From assembly GCA_947247005.1 (NCBI GenBank), contig OX365949.1, forward strand, positions 5,466,001 through 5,530,000: 64,000 nucleotides of DNA, read 5' to 3'. The translations under genes were made by a program, and so were the position numbers. Shown here in pieces: positions 47,476-58,629 of the stretch. The stretch is from Spisula solida (lineage: Eukaryota > Mollusca > Bivalvia > Venerida > Mactridae). The notes beneath the pieces were generated by a model. That model had not been told where the DNA came from and made no database searches. It was given only the letters and a program-made list of their open reading frames with translations. The stretch's first letter is position 1, and the number at the start of each line of letters is the position of its first letter.

Positions 47476-47894
47476 TTATTGTAACATTCGTATATTTTCG
47501 GCCATACATGTTTTAAAAACTTTGAATATCCAAACATGGAATTACAGGAACTTTATATCAGTTATATTTCCAATACACTAACTGCATGAAGTGTGGACAT
47601 GCTGAAATATTTAGTACAAACAAAAAAACTTCAAATATGCATCTTAATGTCATTGATTTATACACGTACACGGCAGAATTGTGTCAATAATACTAAACGC
47701 ACTGGTACACCGGTACCAACCATTAAACTATTTGAAAAAAAACCAGTTCGTCGTAAGCACATCATTACATAAAAAGGCACAATGGCCAAATAATTTTGCA
47801 ATATTCTATTTATACTACAAAGTGGACAATGCATACATAACGGAAGGTTGACACAGACAACCTACAGAACAGGACCGTGTAAATAAAAGTTAAC

Positions 47895-48091
47895 CCGTCC
47901 CCTGACTCCCGTCCCCTGACTCCCGTCCCTGACTCCCGTCCCCTGACTCCCGTCCCCTGACTCCCGTCCCCTGACTCCCGTCCCCTGACTCCGTCCCCTG
48001 ACTCCCGTCCCCTGACTCCCGTCCCCTGACTCCCGTCCCCTGACTCCCGTCCCCTGACTCCGTCCCCTGACTCCCGTCCCCTGACTCCCGG
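47895..48091. repeat. GC-rich 14-bp minisatellite
   Basis: About 14 copies of CCGTCCCCTGACTC, including several units one base shorter. Its complementary strand carries GGGG and GGG runs separated by 3-5 bases, a strong G-quadruplex pattern. It stands out sharply from the AT-rich surroundings. Confidence 0.97.
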
Positions 48092-48211
48092 GGTTTGACA
48101 GATTATGTTGTTTCTTGATATTGAGTAGATGTACAGTAATGTCCTACAAATATGGAGAAGTTGTCAGCTGATTTCGAATGAGCAAACAAGTTGTTGGTTG
48201 ATAAGTATTCC

Positions 48212-51044
48212 CACGGTGTATGATCAAACCTACATTGTTGGTACAAAAGTCGCGTTTTCGACTCACTTGTTCGTACAAGCACCTAACTTTTCCTATTGAT
48301 CTTGGATAAATAGCATAAATGGACGGTGTAGTGAAGTTTTTTCATATACATTTACTCATAGATTTGGCTTTAGTTCATAACTGGAATGGTTTTACGGAAA
48401 AATGTAATCCGCTCAAATTTAAGTCGAAGTTTGTATCCGAAGTATGAAAAATGAACGAATCTTCTGTTTCGTGTCACAGTAAAATAATTTGACATGTGTA
48501 TTGAAAAAGTATTTGAACAACGAATCCTATTATTTTTGGTATTGTTCTGATGTTCAATTTATACTACAATGATACTTTGATATTGGGATAATCAACAAAA
48601 GCGGAAATAACCTTCTAACATGAAAATATCTTGCAATAATTAATTTATGATAAGTCACCTATATTGTTTGTATAAGGGCACCTATATTATGTCAAAATTT
48701 GTCTCTCTGAATATAATTCGTCCAAATGGTCTAGATCTTTCATTTGTCAGAATCCGATATAAGTTAGGCCGGAACTTGGTTACGCCATGGTTTCGCACGT
48801 GCTTTAATGCTATGCACCAGTCAAATGAACCTGATGAGGAAGGATGGGATAAATAGCGGGAAAATATAGCCGTGACTCTACCTGTGCTTTTACCGAGTTT
48901 ATTGCAGGCGTACAGACGGGCAATCTTCATAGTTTGACCAACAGTAATTCATCTGCGATGTTTGCATACATCCAAATATCAAGTAGAATTACACATAACT
49001 AAATTTAATTTAAAATCAAGGGGAGTGACAATATGCGGTGGGTTGACCAACAGTATGGCCATGGGGCAGGAATTTTACCAGGAATTTGGAAAAAAACAGT
49101 AAAAATCCCCGTATTTTCCCGGGGTTGGGTTCCGTGGTTTCAATTGACTGGTGCATTACATTTCACGCATCGATTTTGTAGCTGCGTTTGAAGTTACAGC
49201 ATGTACATGTACAATGTATGTTGACCTAGCATACAGCTCCCCTCCATTCAAAAACAGCTCCTTGTACGACTCCTTGCTACAGCGAGATGCATTTAAACAA
49301 AGCACGTGTTAATTCTTTTGCAAATGTCGGTCTGAATGATCGTTTTCTGTTGGAATTTAAGACACGGTCATCGTGTCAGACATTTGGAGGATGCATTGAG
49401 AATTCTTTCTTAAATAAATAAAAATTTCAGTGACCCGTCACACCTGAGTCCGAAGTATGTACACGGCGTCCCTAACACGACCTTGTGGTCTATACTGCAA
49501 AACACGACGTGGACCTGTAACCAATGCATGTTATGCTTTGAATACAGCTCCCTTTCATTTCAACAGAGGAGTGCTTTAGCGTTTGGATACAACTACTTGG
49601 AAAGAAGTATAGTAAAATAGTCATACTCGGTTAGACAGCACGGCTTCAGTACATTGGCTCTGAAAAACAAAATACATTAAGCAACTTTTCCAAATATCCA
49701 CGATTGCAATTTCTGTACGATTTGGCAAATTGATGTGGTATTGAACGAACAGCGTATTATCGATGATGGCGTAAAGTATTGATAACTACAACTACATAAC
49801 TGGATTTCATTGCTTGTAAGTATTGTAAATATCTTGACACTTTGTTGTCATGGACAAAATATACTGTCTAATGACTGCCCTTGGTATAACTGAGCACTTC
49901 TATTCGAGTGCGCTCTAAATTTCATTATCACTACATAAGTCCTTTGGTTTCTCAGCCAAATGCCAAGTCCAGACCTTACATTTTCAACAAGGATTAAGCC
50001 CCGATACTAAAAGCACCATTCCGATTGTTATCCGCAGATCTATTACGGACTGCTTCCCTTCTCACTGAATGACAACGGGAACGATATCCTGACGATGATT
50101 ATAAGCGAAATTCAAATGGTCAGATTTTCGCCGGGCTGTTGGAACCTGCTTAATGTCATCGAAGTGTCAGCTTTATGTCAATTGATTTCGTATTTTTGCA
50201 TATGCAGACCATCAACACTTCGGGACTGCTCGAAGATCTTCAGCTTCTAAATTATGCTTCGACAACGGAAACAACCGGAATGAAAATGGGACTTATGCAT
50301 GTCATCTCAATGAATATTTTACATTATTAGAATCAAACAGTGTCAAATTTTAAAGTGATTACTGTTGACCTTCTAATCCCCGACCTTAAAAGCCAATTGT
50401 GACTATATGTGAGCTTACCCCCCCCCCCCCTCTGGCATCCGGTAAAAATACAACTAACCATCTTATACTGAAACAAATAGCTAGTGTATAAGTTTAGAAA
50501 AAACATGTACGAGTAGTTGCTGAATACATTATAAGTGACTAAGTGTTTCCGAAATAACGGAGGTGCCCTAGTTTAGTGCTGTTCCTAAAATATAGGTGCT
50601 TTATAGTTTGATAAAATCGTGTTTTTAGAGACGATATTGATTTTAAATGATGGTTTCTTTTCTTTTTTCAGTTCCATAAGATAAAAAACTGAATATATAG
50701 GCAAAAACTTTGCACAAAACATCACAAGTTATAAAAATAGTAGCAAAAAACGATTTCAATTTCCCGATTTGGTAAAGCAGTACTCAAACTGTAACCCTTA
50801 TTTTTCGGAAACTGCTGAAGCTTTTCATTTTGTTTTCATTCAGATGGAAGCTGGAATAGTTCTAATGTTCCGTGGTAACATTAGTAAATTCATCGTACGT
50901 CTCTGAAGTAGAACTGTTTGAATTTTCCGTGACCTTCTCCGCGTGTTTTTTTCGTTTTTTGTACGTAAAAGTTCGTTGCTTATACCAAAAAGTGAAGGCA
51001 ACGCCAGTTTTGTACCAACAATGTAGGTTTGATCATACACCGTG
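48212..51044. mobile_element. 2.83-kb non-autonomous element, Transib/RAG-like termini
   Basis: A perfect 37-bp terminal inverted repeat begins CACGGTGTATGATCAAACCT and runs on to GGTACAAAA, with further partial match beyond. ATTCC is duplicated exactly at both sides (48207-48211 and 51045-51049). A CAC(A/G/T)GTG-type start with a 5-bp duplication is known for Transib and RAG-like transposons, whose ends resemble the CACAGTG heptamer of V(D)J signals. The interior has no long frame, so no transposase; the class assignment rests on the ends only. Confidence 0.8.
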
Positions 51045-51049
51045 ATTCC

Positions 51050-53140
51050 AGTAAAACGTGTTTAATATAGCTAAATTGATTCTCGTATTTGACAGATAAA
51101 TGGTTGAAATGGGCGACCAGATAAACGGACAAAATAATGAATAAATCAGAACTTAGCAAAACCCAAAATGAAGTATTGTAACAATTAACTCGAACTCACA
51201 TATAATTACACGAGTCTAGCACACACTTCATCCTGCAATTTGAAAAATACATAACGATTTTGCGAGGGAAACGTTTGGTTCAAAGTTAAAACTTTGTCCA
51301 TAAAAGTGGTCAATTGAATTCGAATATTATTTTTTCCACCATTAATGATGATATGATATATGTATGTACAATAACTATATAGCATGAGTAATTACAACAA
51401 TGCATACATTATAACAACAACTGATTTGTCATGTAAGCTATGAGCTATCTATACTGATTCGCTGTTCATAAATATGGGTGCATAATGTATAATGTAATTG
51501 CCACACTGTATACATGCTATCAATACACAAGGTAAATACCAATGAGTCTTTAAACATCGACAAATGTATAAGTTTGTATTAGGTTTAAGATCATCGTATT
51601 TATTTGGGGTCTCAAGGTAATGTTGAAATAGTTATTATTCATACTGTACGCGTATTCAGAGCAGCGTTGATGATAAGAATGGCATATTGAGATGTAATAA
51701 GGTCAACCGTACTTTAAATCTAAGACAGGTCATGGTATAACTCAGGTGCTAAAATAGGTCTCATAGTATTAATGTAACTCAATATATGATTTGTGCATTT
51801 AACTAAAATATAAAATATCTGTACGTATTTAACTTCCTGTTTATCAATTTTACATACCATACCATTAGCTCGGTGCATCATGTGATCGCGTGATAATCTC
51901 GAATATAGAATAACTTGAGTGATATCTCTAAAGTGATATCTCTAAATGACTTAAGCAAGTGTTATTAATAGTACAAATCAATTGCTTACATTTATACCGA
52001 GTATATTGTGACCTAATTCACAGGTTTTATTAAAACAGATAAAATTGAGACTCACCACACTTGAACAAGCACAATACGTTTACACTTGTACTTGTAAGAA
52101 GTTAATATTATTCATGCTATATATAAGCGTTGTTAAACTGAAGTAGAACAGTTTTGATGGAGGACTCGATTTGTGGCTTGATACAGGATTACCCATGGAA
52201 CGTAAATAAAATTTCTTACTTTCCATCGATTGTGAAACACGTTTAAATCTTTAATTACTGACTCTCTGTTGTGGCTACTGTCTTACTACTAAGGATTGTT
52301 GACCTTTAAACCTCCAATAAAATCGGGATTCCAACTTCATTAGGGATTAAATATGTGCTCAACCTTTTTACGATAGCTCCCCAATCGTTAAAAAGGACCT
52401 GACAAAAAAGAAACACGTGCCTCCGATTTTACATTTCTCATGGTATGCTGACATATATTCAGTCGTATCGATACAGTATTCACATTCGTATTAATTTTGT
52501 GTGTTACCCTTCGACTTTTATAAATTCCGGAATACCATATTTGTCAGTTAGTTCGATGAGGTAGCATATATTAATGAATGTCCGTGTATGTCTTTGAAAA
52601 GTAAGGCTCAATATTTTATTATGTGTTAGAAGATTTACCATGTTAGCATAGACATATTTAAATTGATACAATTAGTGAGATTTAAAGGTTCAAACAATAG
52701 GATTTCATTGATAAGAAGACTACTCAGCCACAAAGTTTTGAAACTCGACCAACCGTTTCCGGATTGCCGCAACACACAAGTACTCTGAACACTTATAAAA
52801 AGCAAATCAGTTATACCACTACTATGGTCTATATAAAAGAGCATTCGTTCATAAGTAGGCTTACTAGACCTATAAATCAAAATAAAATTGACAAAGAGGA
52901 AAATAAATGCGTAAGTATAGATCTTCTTTACTTTATACTTAAACGGAAGTTTAATTTTCTTTTGTGCACACTCTTAATATCACATACACACACTAATGTT
53001 TTCGATTTGCGTGTAATTGTATGTAACATGCATTACATGCATGTGTGTATGTTACTATATTTACCTATTTACAATGTACATTTATCAAATAAAAATGCTC
53101 CATAGCAGTAGCATTACCCTTTGCTGTGTAGAGGTTGGGG
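51050..53140. other. Intergenic, no gene seen
   Basis: AT-rich sequence without supported exons. A small duplication GTGATATCTCTAAA occurs twice around 51920-51950. Confidence 0.5.
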
Positions 53141-53600
53141 TCTAAATCGAAAAAGGGAGTTAGTTTGAACAAAATGCAGGACAGAGTTACCTACTTTTGT
53201 GCCGGTTTTGGTTTCATGATTTTAAATAAGCAAGCAAAGTATCAAAGCTATATGTCAATGCACTTTGAAGATATTAGAGGTTAAAAAACCTGTACCTAAA
53301 CTTTAACATTTGAACTAAGTTGAATCAGGGGACATAATTTCAACAAAATGCTTCGTTGAATTACCTACCCCTGTGTAGGGATTGGGGTCATGATGGTGAA
53401 CAAGTATGCAGCATATATCAAAGCAATATGTCAGTGTACTTGGAAGATATTAGAGGTTAACAAAACTTGTACTGAAACTTTAACATTTGTATTTCTAAGT
53501 CCAAAAGGGGCATAACTTGAATACAATTCAACGTTTTTAAAACGGTCAGTTAGTTGATACACTAAACCGTATGCGGACCGCGGACGCAGGACACGGAAGC
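53141..53600. repeat. 177-bp tandem repeat, bivalve-type
   Basis: Units start near 53150, 53327 and 53504 (the last partial), sharing ACAAAATGCxxxxxxGAxTTACCTAC, GGTTxxGGTxxCATGATxxT, ATATTAGAGGTTAAxAAAxC and AAAGGGGCATAACTTGAAT. The end runs into GCGGACCGCGGACGCAGGAC, as I recall for repeats of this type in heterodont bivalves. Confidence 0.8.
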
Positions 53601-54172
53601 GGACCACTGACGCGTGCACATGGAATCCCGGCATAAAGGTGTATAAGCGGATTTACAAGAAATAAATACCTGTACTTGGTAAAATCCTATTCTGTGACCG
53701 TTGACTATCTCGGTTCGATTCATCTTTCGCGTCTTTTGCTTCATGGCTGTGTCCTGCACCAGTCGACAGAGCAACAATTGCGTGCGATAGAGCCCGTTAC
53801 AACCGGTTCATATTAATTCAAACAATACTTGGTAGGTCAGATAAACTTAAGAAGTTTTACAAACAGTTTAAGAACATAGGACATTATTCAATGATGATTT
53901 TAAAATATCTAGTTAAGGAATTGTGTTACAAGACGCTGCACAATGTACACAATGGCATGAGTAGTCGTACAAATCTTTATACACCGAAAAAACTTTATAA
54001 GCAATAAAATACAATAAAATAATAGATGTGCTGAGGATAACCAATGCAAATGTTCCAAGTGATGACCAAACTGCACAGTGTCACAGATTTTGTTTTATGT
54101 CGTTGTATATACAAAGAAAACTTGCTGTAAACTTACTATTTTACAGAATTATTAATTTAAAATTGAGAGAAC

Positions 54173-57100
54173 ATGGACGATTATTTAAATACGTGTGATG
54201 CTAATGTGTTCGAGACAGAATCCAGTGCCTTAGATGTAACGCAAAGTTATGAAGAACACATAAGTCGTCCTCAGTATAAAACATCAGCATCTAGACGACA
54301 GACGTTTCGAAATTGGCCATCAAACACTGGTCAAACACCACAAAACTTGGCGGAAGCCGGCTTTTACAGCACTGGTGAGAGCAATCTGCTAATTTTTAAT
54401 ACATTTGTATATGTCGTTAAAATAAGTAATTAATGTTTTATCGGTCAAAATATCCAAGAACATGATTTCATAACTAATTAACTGTACACTTTCGTCTAGA
54501 ATTGACATTTCAACAATATGTAATTGACATCTCGCGTTAGCCATCGTCCGTATAGAACCATAATCACACGCCTATTATATTTAACGACCATCTCTTCTTG
54601 TATGCATGCGATACATATGGAATAACTTATAATGAACAATTATAACAGTGGGAGAAAATAGTTTCATAGGTTATAATATATTATTACAAATATATAATAT
54701 GTATCAGAACTAACAAACGATGATAGGCTTCCGAGTCTGAACATTCAAGAAAGCGTAGTGTTGGCATATAATTAATTGATCATAATGTTGTCAAAGCAAA
54801 TGTACAGCACTTCAAAGATCCATTGTATTCCAAAACCGTCCGTAGTGGATCCATGGCCCTCATATGCACTTTTATTCATTACGACACCTTTGTTGCATTC
54901 AATCAATATTAAATGCGGAGCAAACTCGTATTTGAAACAAAGATCGAAAAACATACTCGTACGTGTACAATTGAGAATTAATGAAACTGACAATAAGGTA
55001 ACCTTATGGAAAAATTGGGATTAGGAAAGCTTATTATGATGCAAAAATCTCATTTGATAACATTGTGTTTCAGGCAAGGACGATGAGGTTTGCTGTTTTT
55101 ATTGCAACATGAAAGTATGGCGCTGGCAGCCAGGAGATTCCCCTTGGAGTGAACACGTTAGGTTAGACAACACGTGTCGTTTTGTCCAGCAATCTCTTGG
55201 TGATGACAAAATCAAAGCAATTTTGAGTTCCTTAGATACAAAGGTTAGTTTGATGTTCAATTGCGGGTTAAAAATCTTGATTATTTATCAATATCAGCTG
55301 AGTCATTTTGGAATGTACGCATTCCTTTATTGTATCCTGTGTTTTTCTTTTTTTGTTTTCTTCTTCTGTAATCTTATTACAATTCGAAATTCCTAAAATA
55401 TGAATAAATTATACATTTGTATACTGCGAGCAGCTATATTAGTAAGAAAGCAACTATCATATTGTATGAGATATTGCACCGGTTACAGGCATTGCTAACC
55501 GTGCCGCATGAGTAGTGTACTTGGAGTTGTCCTTGTATTAGCTTTCTTGTGTATGTATTGTGCATTTTCGTTTGATCTTGTTATCCTTTGTGATATGCTG
55601 CGTTTCATGCTCTAATATATGATTATCCTTGTCATAACATAAGTAACAGATTATAAAGATGCGTTCTGAAAATAGAATTTCATTTAGTAAGCCCCGTCCA
55701 TAAAACTTCTGCAATAACTATTGGAGGGTAATTGAACCGATGTTAGGACTGTGTTTTCCTGATTTCGTGATTTGACTCGTATATTGCATCTAAATGCATT
55801 GCTCCACTAACTGACATGTGATCTATGTAGAAACATTGTCAGTTGCTTGTGTTGAAACAAGTTAGTACCAAGCGCACTGATAATGACACCTTAGTTTCGT
55901 GTACAGCTGAGTATTTTACCATTAAGCCAAAAAACAAGAACGATACACGTAATCAGACTCGCAAAAGAGCATTTAACAAAACAAACATGGTATAATATAA
56001 CACATGACATTATGAACATTGTTTCCATTATAGAATAAACAAGATGCGTTTGACAATTTAACGAAACTGGGACATTCGAGAGATAATATTGCTTGTGCTG
56101 TGCAACATGCCCAAGGAGCAGGTATGTGTATATTATGTACTATGATAATATTATATACAAGCTCCAGACTCGCATAGAAGTCTGGCTATACAGGACTGTG
56201 TTGTCTCTTTAAATAAAATCAAAATATTATTATTATTATACAAATAACAAATAACTATTATTTTATATACATGTATATATAAATTTATTATTATAAATTA
56301 TTATTACTTACAATACTTAATAAGATGAAGAAAAATTTGATACAACTTATATACTTAACATAAAAGAAAGGAAATACGATTTCAGTATTTGTGTTTTATT
56401 ATGATTGTAAAGTAACTTTGAACGTTTTTTGCATGCTAAAAGTGCTATAAACATATGTTATAACATTGTCCCAGGGACTCCAACAGAAAGGCAGGTGACG
56501 AAGGCAGTGGAATATCTTCATGGTGAATATATGATTTATTTATTACAATGACTTTTTATAGTACAAGTTTGTGTAAATTTCTTTAATGAACCCATCTCTT
56601 AAAAACTAGCTGACCATGTCATCAAACATCAAACGTCATTTTCTCGTTTGGCTGTGTATTGCGCGTTGTGCCTAGTATGTTTTTGTAGGTCATAGGTCAC
56701 CAGTATATTCAACCTTTTGACAGCTGGGACTTGGTCTGGTCATTTTTTCGTTCGGTTGTGTTGAGCATTGTGCCTTGTATGTTTTTATGTGTCCTGTGCT
56801 CGGCTGGTTACTTTAAGTGGATTGTACGACCAAGTTCATAACCCCCTATGGCTCTAAAAGCTTGATTCTTATAACATGTTCGCGCACATTAAAAATAAAC
56901 TCAATTGAAATAACCAAGTGTACACGAAAACTGAAGTTGATTAAATGGACACGGGACCCGATCTTTATTTTCTTTGATTTATATTTCTGGCTGTCTTGAT
57001 GGTTTATAGTCTTAGATAGACATCGCATCATCAGTTTGTTAACACTGCGTTGTAATACAATTAATTATACTAGTCTGAGGCCCATAGAAAAGTACTTTGA

Positions 57101-57757
57101 ATAACTCGATTTGATTAAGCTCATCGAAACATATCTAGGGAATCCATTAGACATCGCAATGATTGCTATCTTAACACATATTATTATGGGAAAAATTTGG
57201 TGAATTTGGCGAAAATATAAAAAATATATATAATATGTTTTGTAAAGCGCGTGGGATAATCGTTTTACGTTGGGAAATCACATTTTACAACCATCGCATC
57301 AATTAAAACATAATCATAACGGATAGTAAAATGAATTCATCACTTATGACAGTGTTAGATTTGTTACGTTTTCTTTTTGAATAGTTAGATATCTCATTTA
57401 TTGGAGTGTCTTCCAAAATAAGTGCACTGCTAGATTTTATGCGTGTGCAATTCATGTAATTTTCACATTAGTCGCAACATTTTGTGTAACGTCAGTAAAG
57501 TGTGCTTAAGTATCATACATTCCAAGCACTTTTAAATGTTAGTATAAAAATAACGTTACTCTTCATTTCTTGCAGGTGCGCAAGGTTCGACCGACTACAT
57601 TGTGGGAATGTGCATTTCATGCAGCAATTCAAAAGCGCACATTTTGTTCCTACCTTGTAAACATACAGTCTCGTGTAACAAGTGTGCTGAACGTGTAGAC
57701 AACTGTTTTAAGTGTGGCAGTGGTATTAAGCAAAAGAAAAAAGTATACTTGTGTTAG
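54173..57757 (+). CDS. IAP gene 2: BIR-UBA-like-RING protein (5 exons)
   Basis: Second inhibitor-of-apoptosis gene, with the same role as expected for gene 1. Exons: 54173-54374, 55074-55243, 56034-56121, 56475-56522, 57576-57757; GT-AG borders, phases 1, 0, 1, 1; 690 nt, 229 aa. BIR (about 40-110): RRQTFRNWP, NLAEAGFYSTG, then CFYC with C75, C78, H95, C102 in CX2CX16HX6C and WRWQPGDSPWSEH. Residues 125-154 (LTKLGHSRDNIACAVQHA) form a UBA-like helix region. RING (182-216): CISC, 11 residues, C-K-H, CNKC, CFKC, a complete C3HC4 set as in active IAP E3 ligases. It ends KKVYLC. A probable 5'UTR acceptor (ACTATTTTACAG) is at 54146. ATTAAA at 57865 could be the poly(A) signal. Intron positions equal those of gene 1, so the pair is a duplication; protein identity between them is moderate, implying it is not recent. 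Confidence 0.92.
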
Positions 57758-58279
57758 TTCCAAAAACATATCCATGTACTGTGTACACAATGTTCGATGT
57801 TGTTTATTATGATACTATTACGATGGTATGCAGCAGTCCATTATTTAAAACTTTGTAAATTTCGATTAAATGATGTATTACCTATGCTTTAAACCTTTGC
57901 TTTATTGACAGTTATCTGTGTGTTTAGGTTACATGTAATACGTGAACTGAAGAACTACTATTCTTTAGCCAAGGGTAGTGCTGTCTATATTCCAAGATAT
58001 TACAGTAAGTGCGACAAAACGGTCGATAAATAGATGTGAGCAGTTTTAATTGGCTTATAACTCCCTGTTAGGCTATTTGAAAATGTTTTGATGGTCAATG
58101 GCACGTTTGCTTCGTGCTGCGATATTCCAGTACTTGGATACAAGCAGTGTGATAAGATTGGGACGTAGAATACATCAACAAGTCTAATTTCTTGGATCGC
58201 ACGTGTTTTACGTTTAGAAGCTTCACACACCTGAATGATGTAATGCTGTTCACGGATACGTAGATGTACAAGTTCTGTT
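57758..58279. other. 3' flank of IAP gene 2
   Basis: Contains the possible ATTAAA signal at 57865 and no other recognised feature. Confidence 0.5.
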
Positions 58280-58629
58280 TTATAGTAAAAATACAAAAAT
58301 ATTTCGCCTTTGTGCCTTTTTGTTGAACTTTGTTCATTTTGTATGTGCCATTCTGTAATTTAATTGTCCAGCACAAGGCTGCTTCGTATCTTTCAAAATT
58401 GCATGTACACTATATATATGTTGTAGATTGTCCTTTAGGTGTGTGGTGTCCGGTTGTTGTTTTCTCGTCACATGGTTCTCGTTCCGTTCTGATTTTACTG
58501 GCTTAGGCGGCAGACTTTCGGGACGGGATGCCTTGTTTTCAGTGCTTTGTGTGTTTTAAATGTTTTCTGTGTTCGGCTGGTTAGGTTGAGTGCTGCCTTC
58601 CCTGTCTGACTTAATATTATCTTTTTGCA
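58280..58629 (+). repeat. T/G-rich dispersed repeat, copy downstream of IAP gene 2
   Basis: Direct-orientation partner of 37361-37716. It ends in TGACTTAATATTATCTTTTTGCAG, which looks like a splice acceptor, and an 82-aa frame runs through and past it; nothing in that frame is recognisable, so no gene is called. Confidence 0.85.

Noticed and set aside
47895..48091. CRISPR-like array
   Set aside because: Units are contiguous 14-mers with no spacers, in a eukaryotic genome; it is a minisatellite.
50840..51040. 66-aa reverse frame beginning in the TIR (MYDQTYIVGTK), as a possible transposase start
   Set aside because: It stops after 66 codons, lacks any DDE or RAG-like motif, and its first part is simply the translated TIR.
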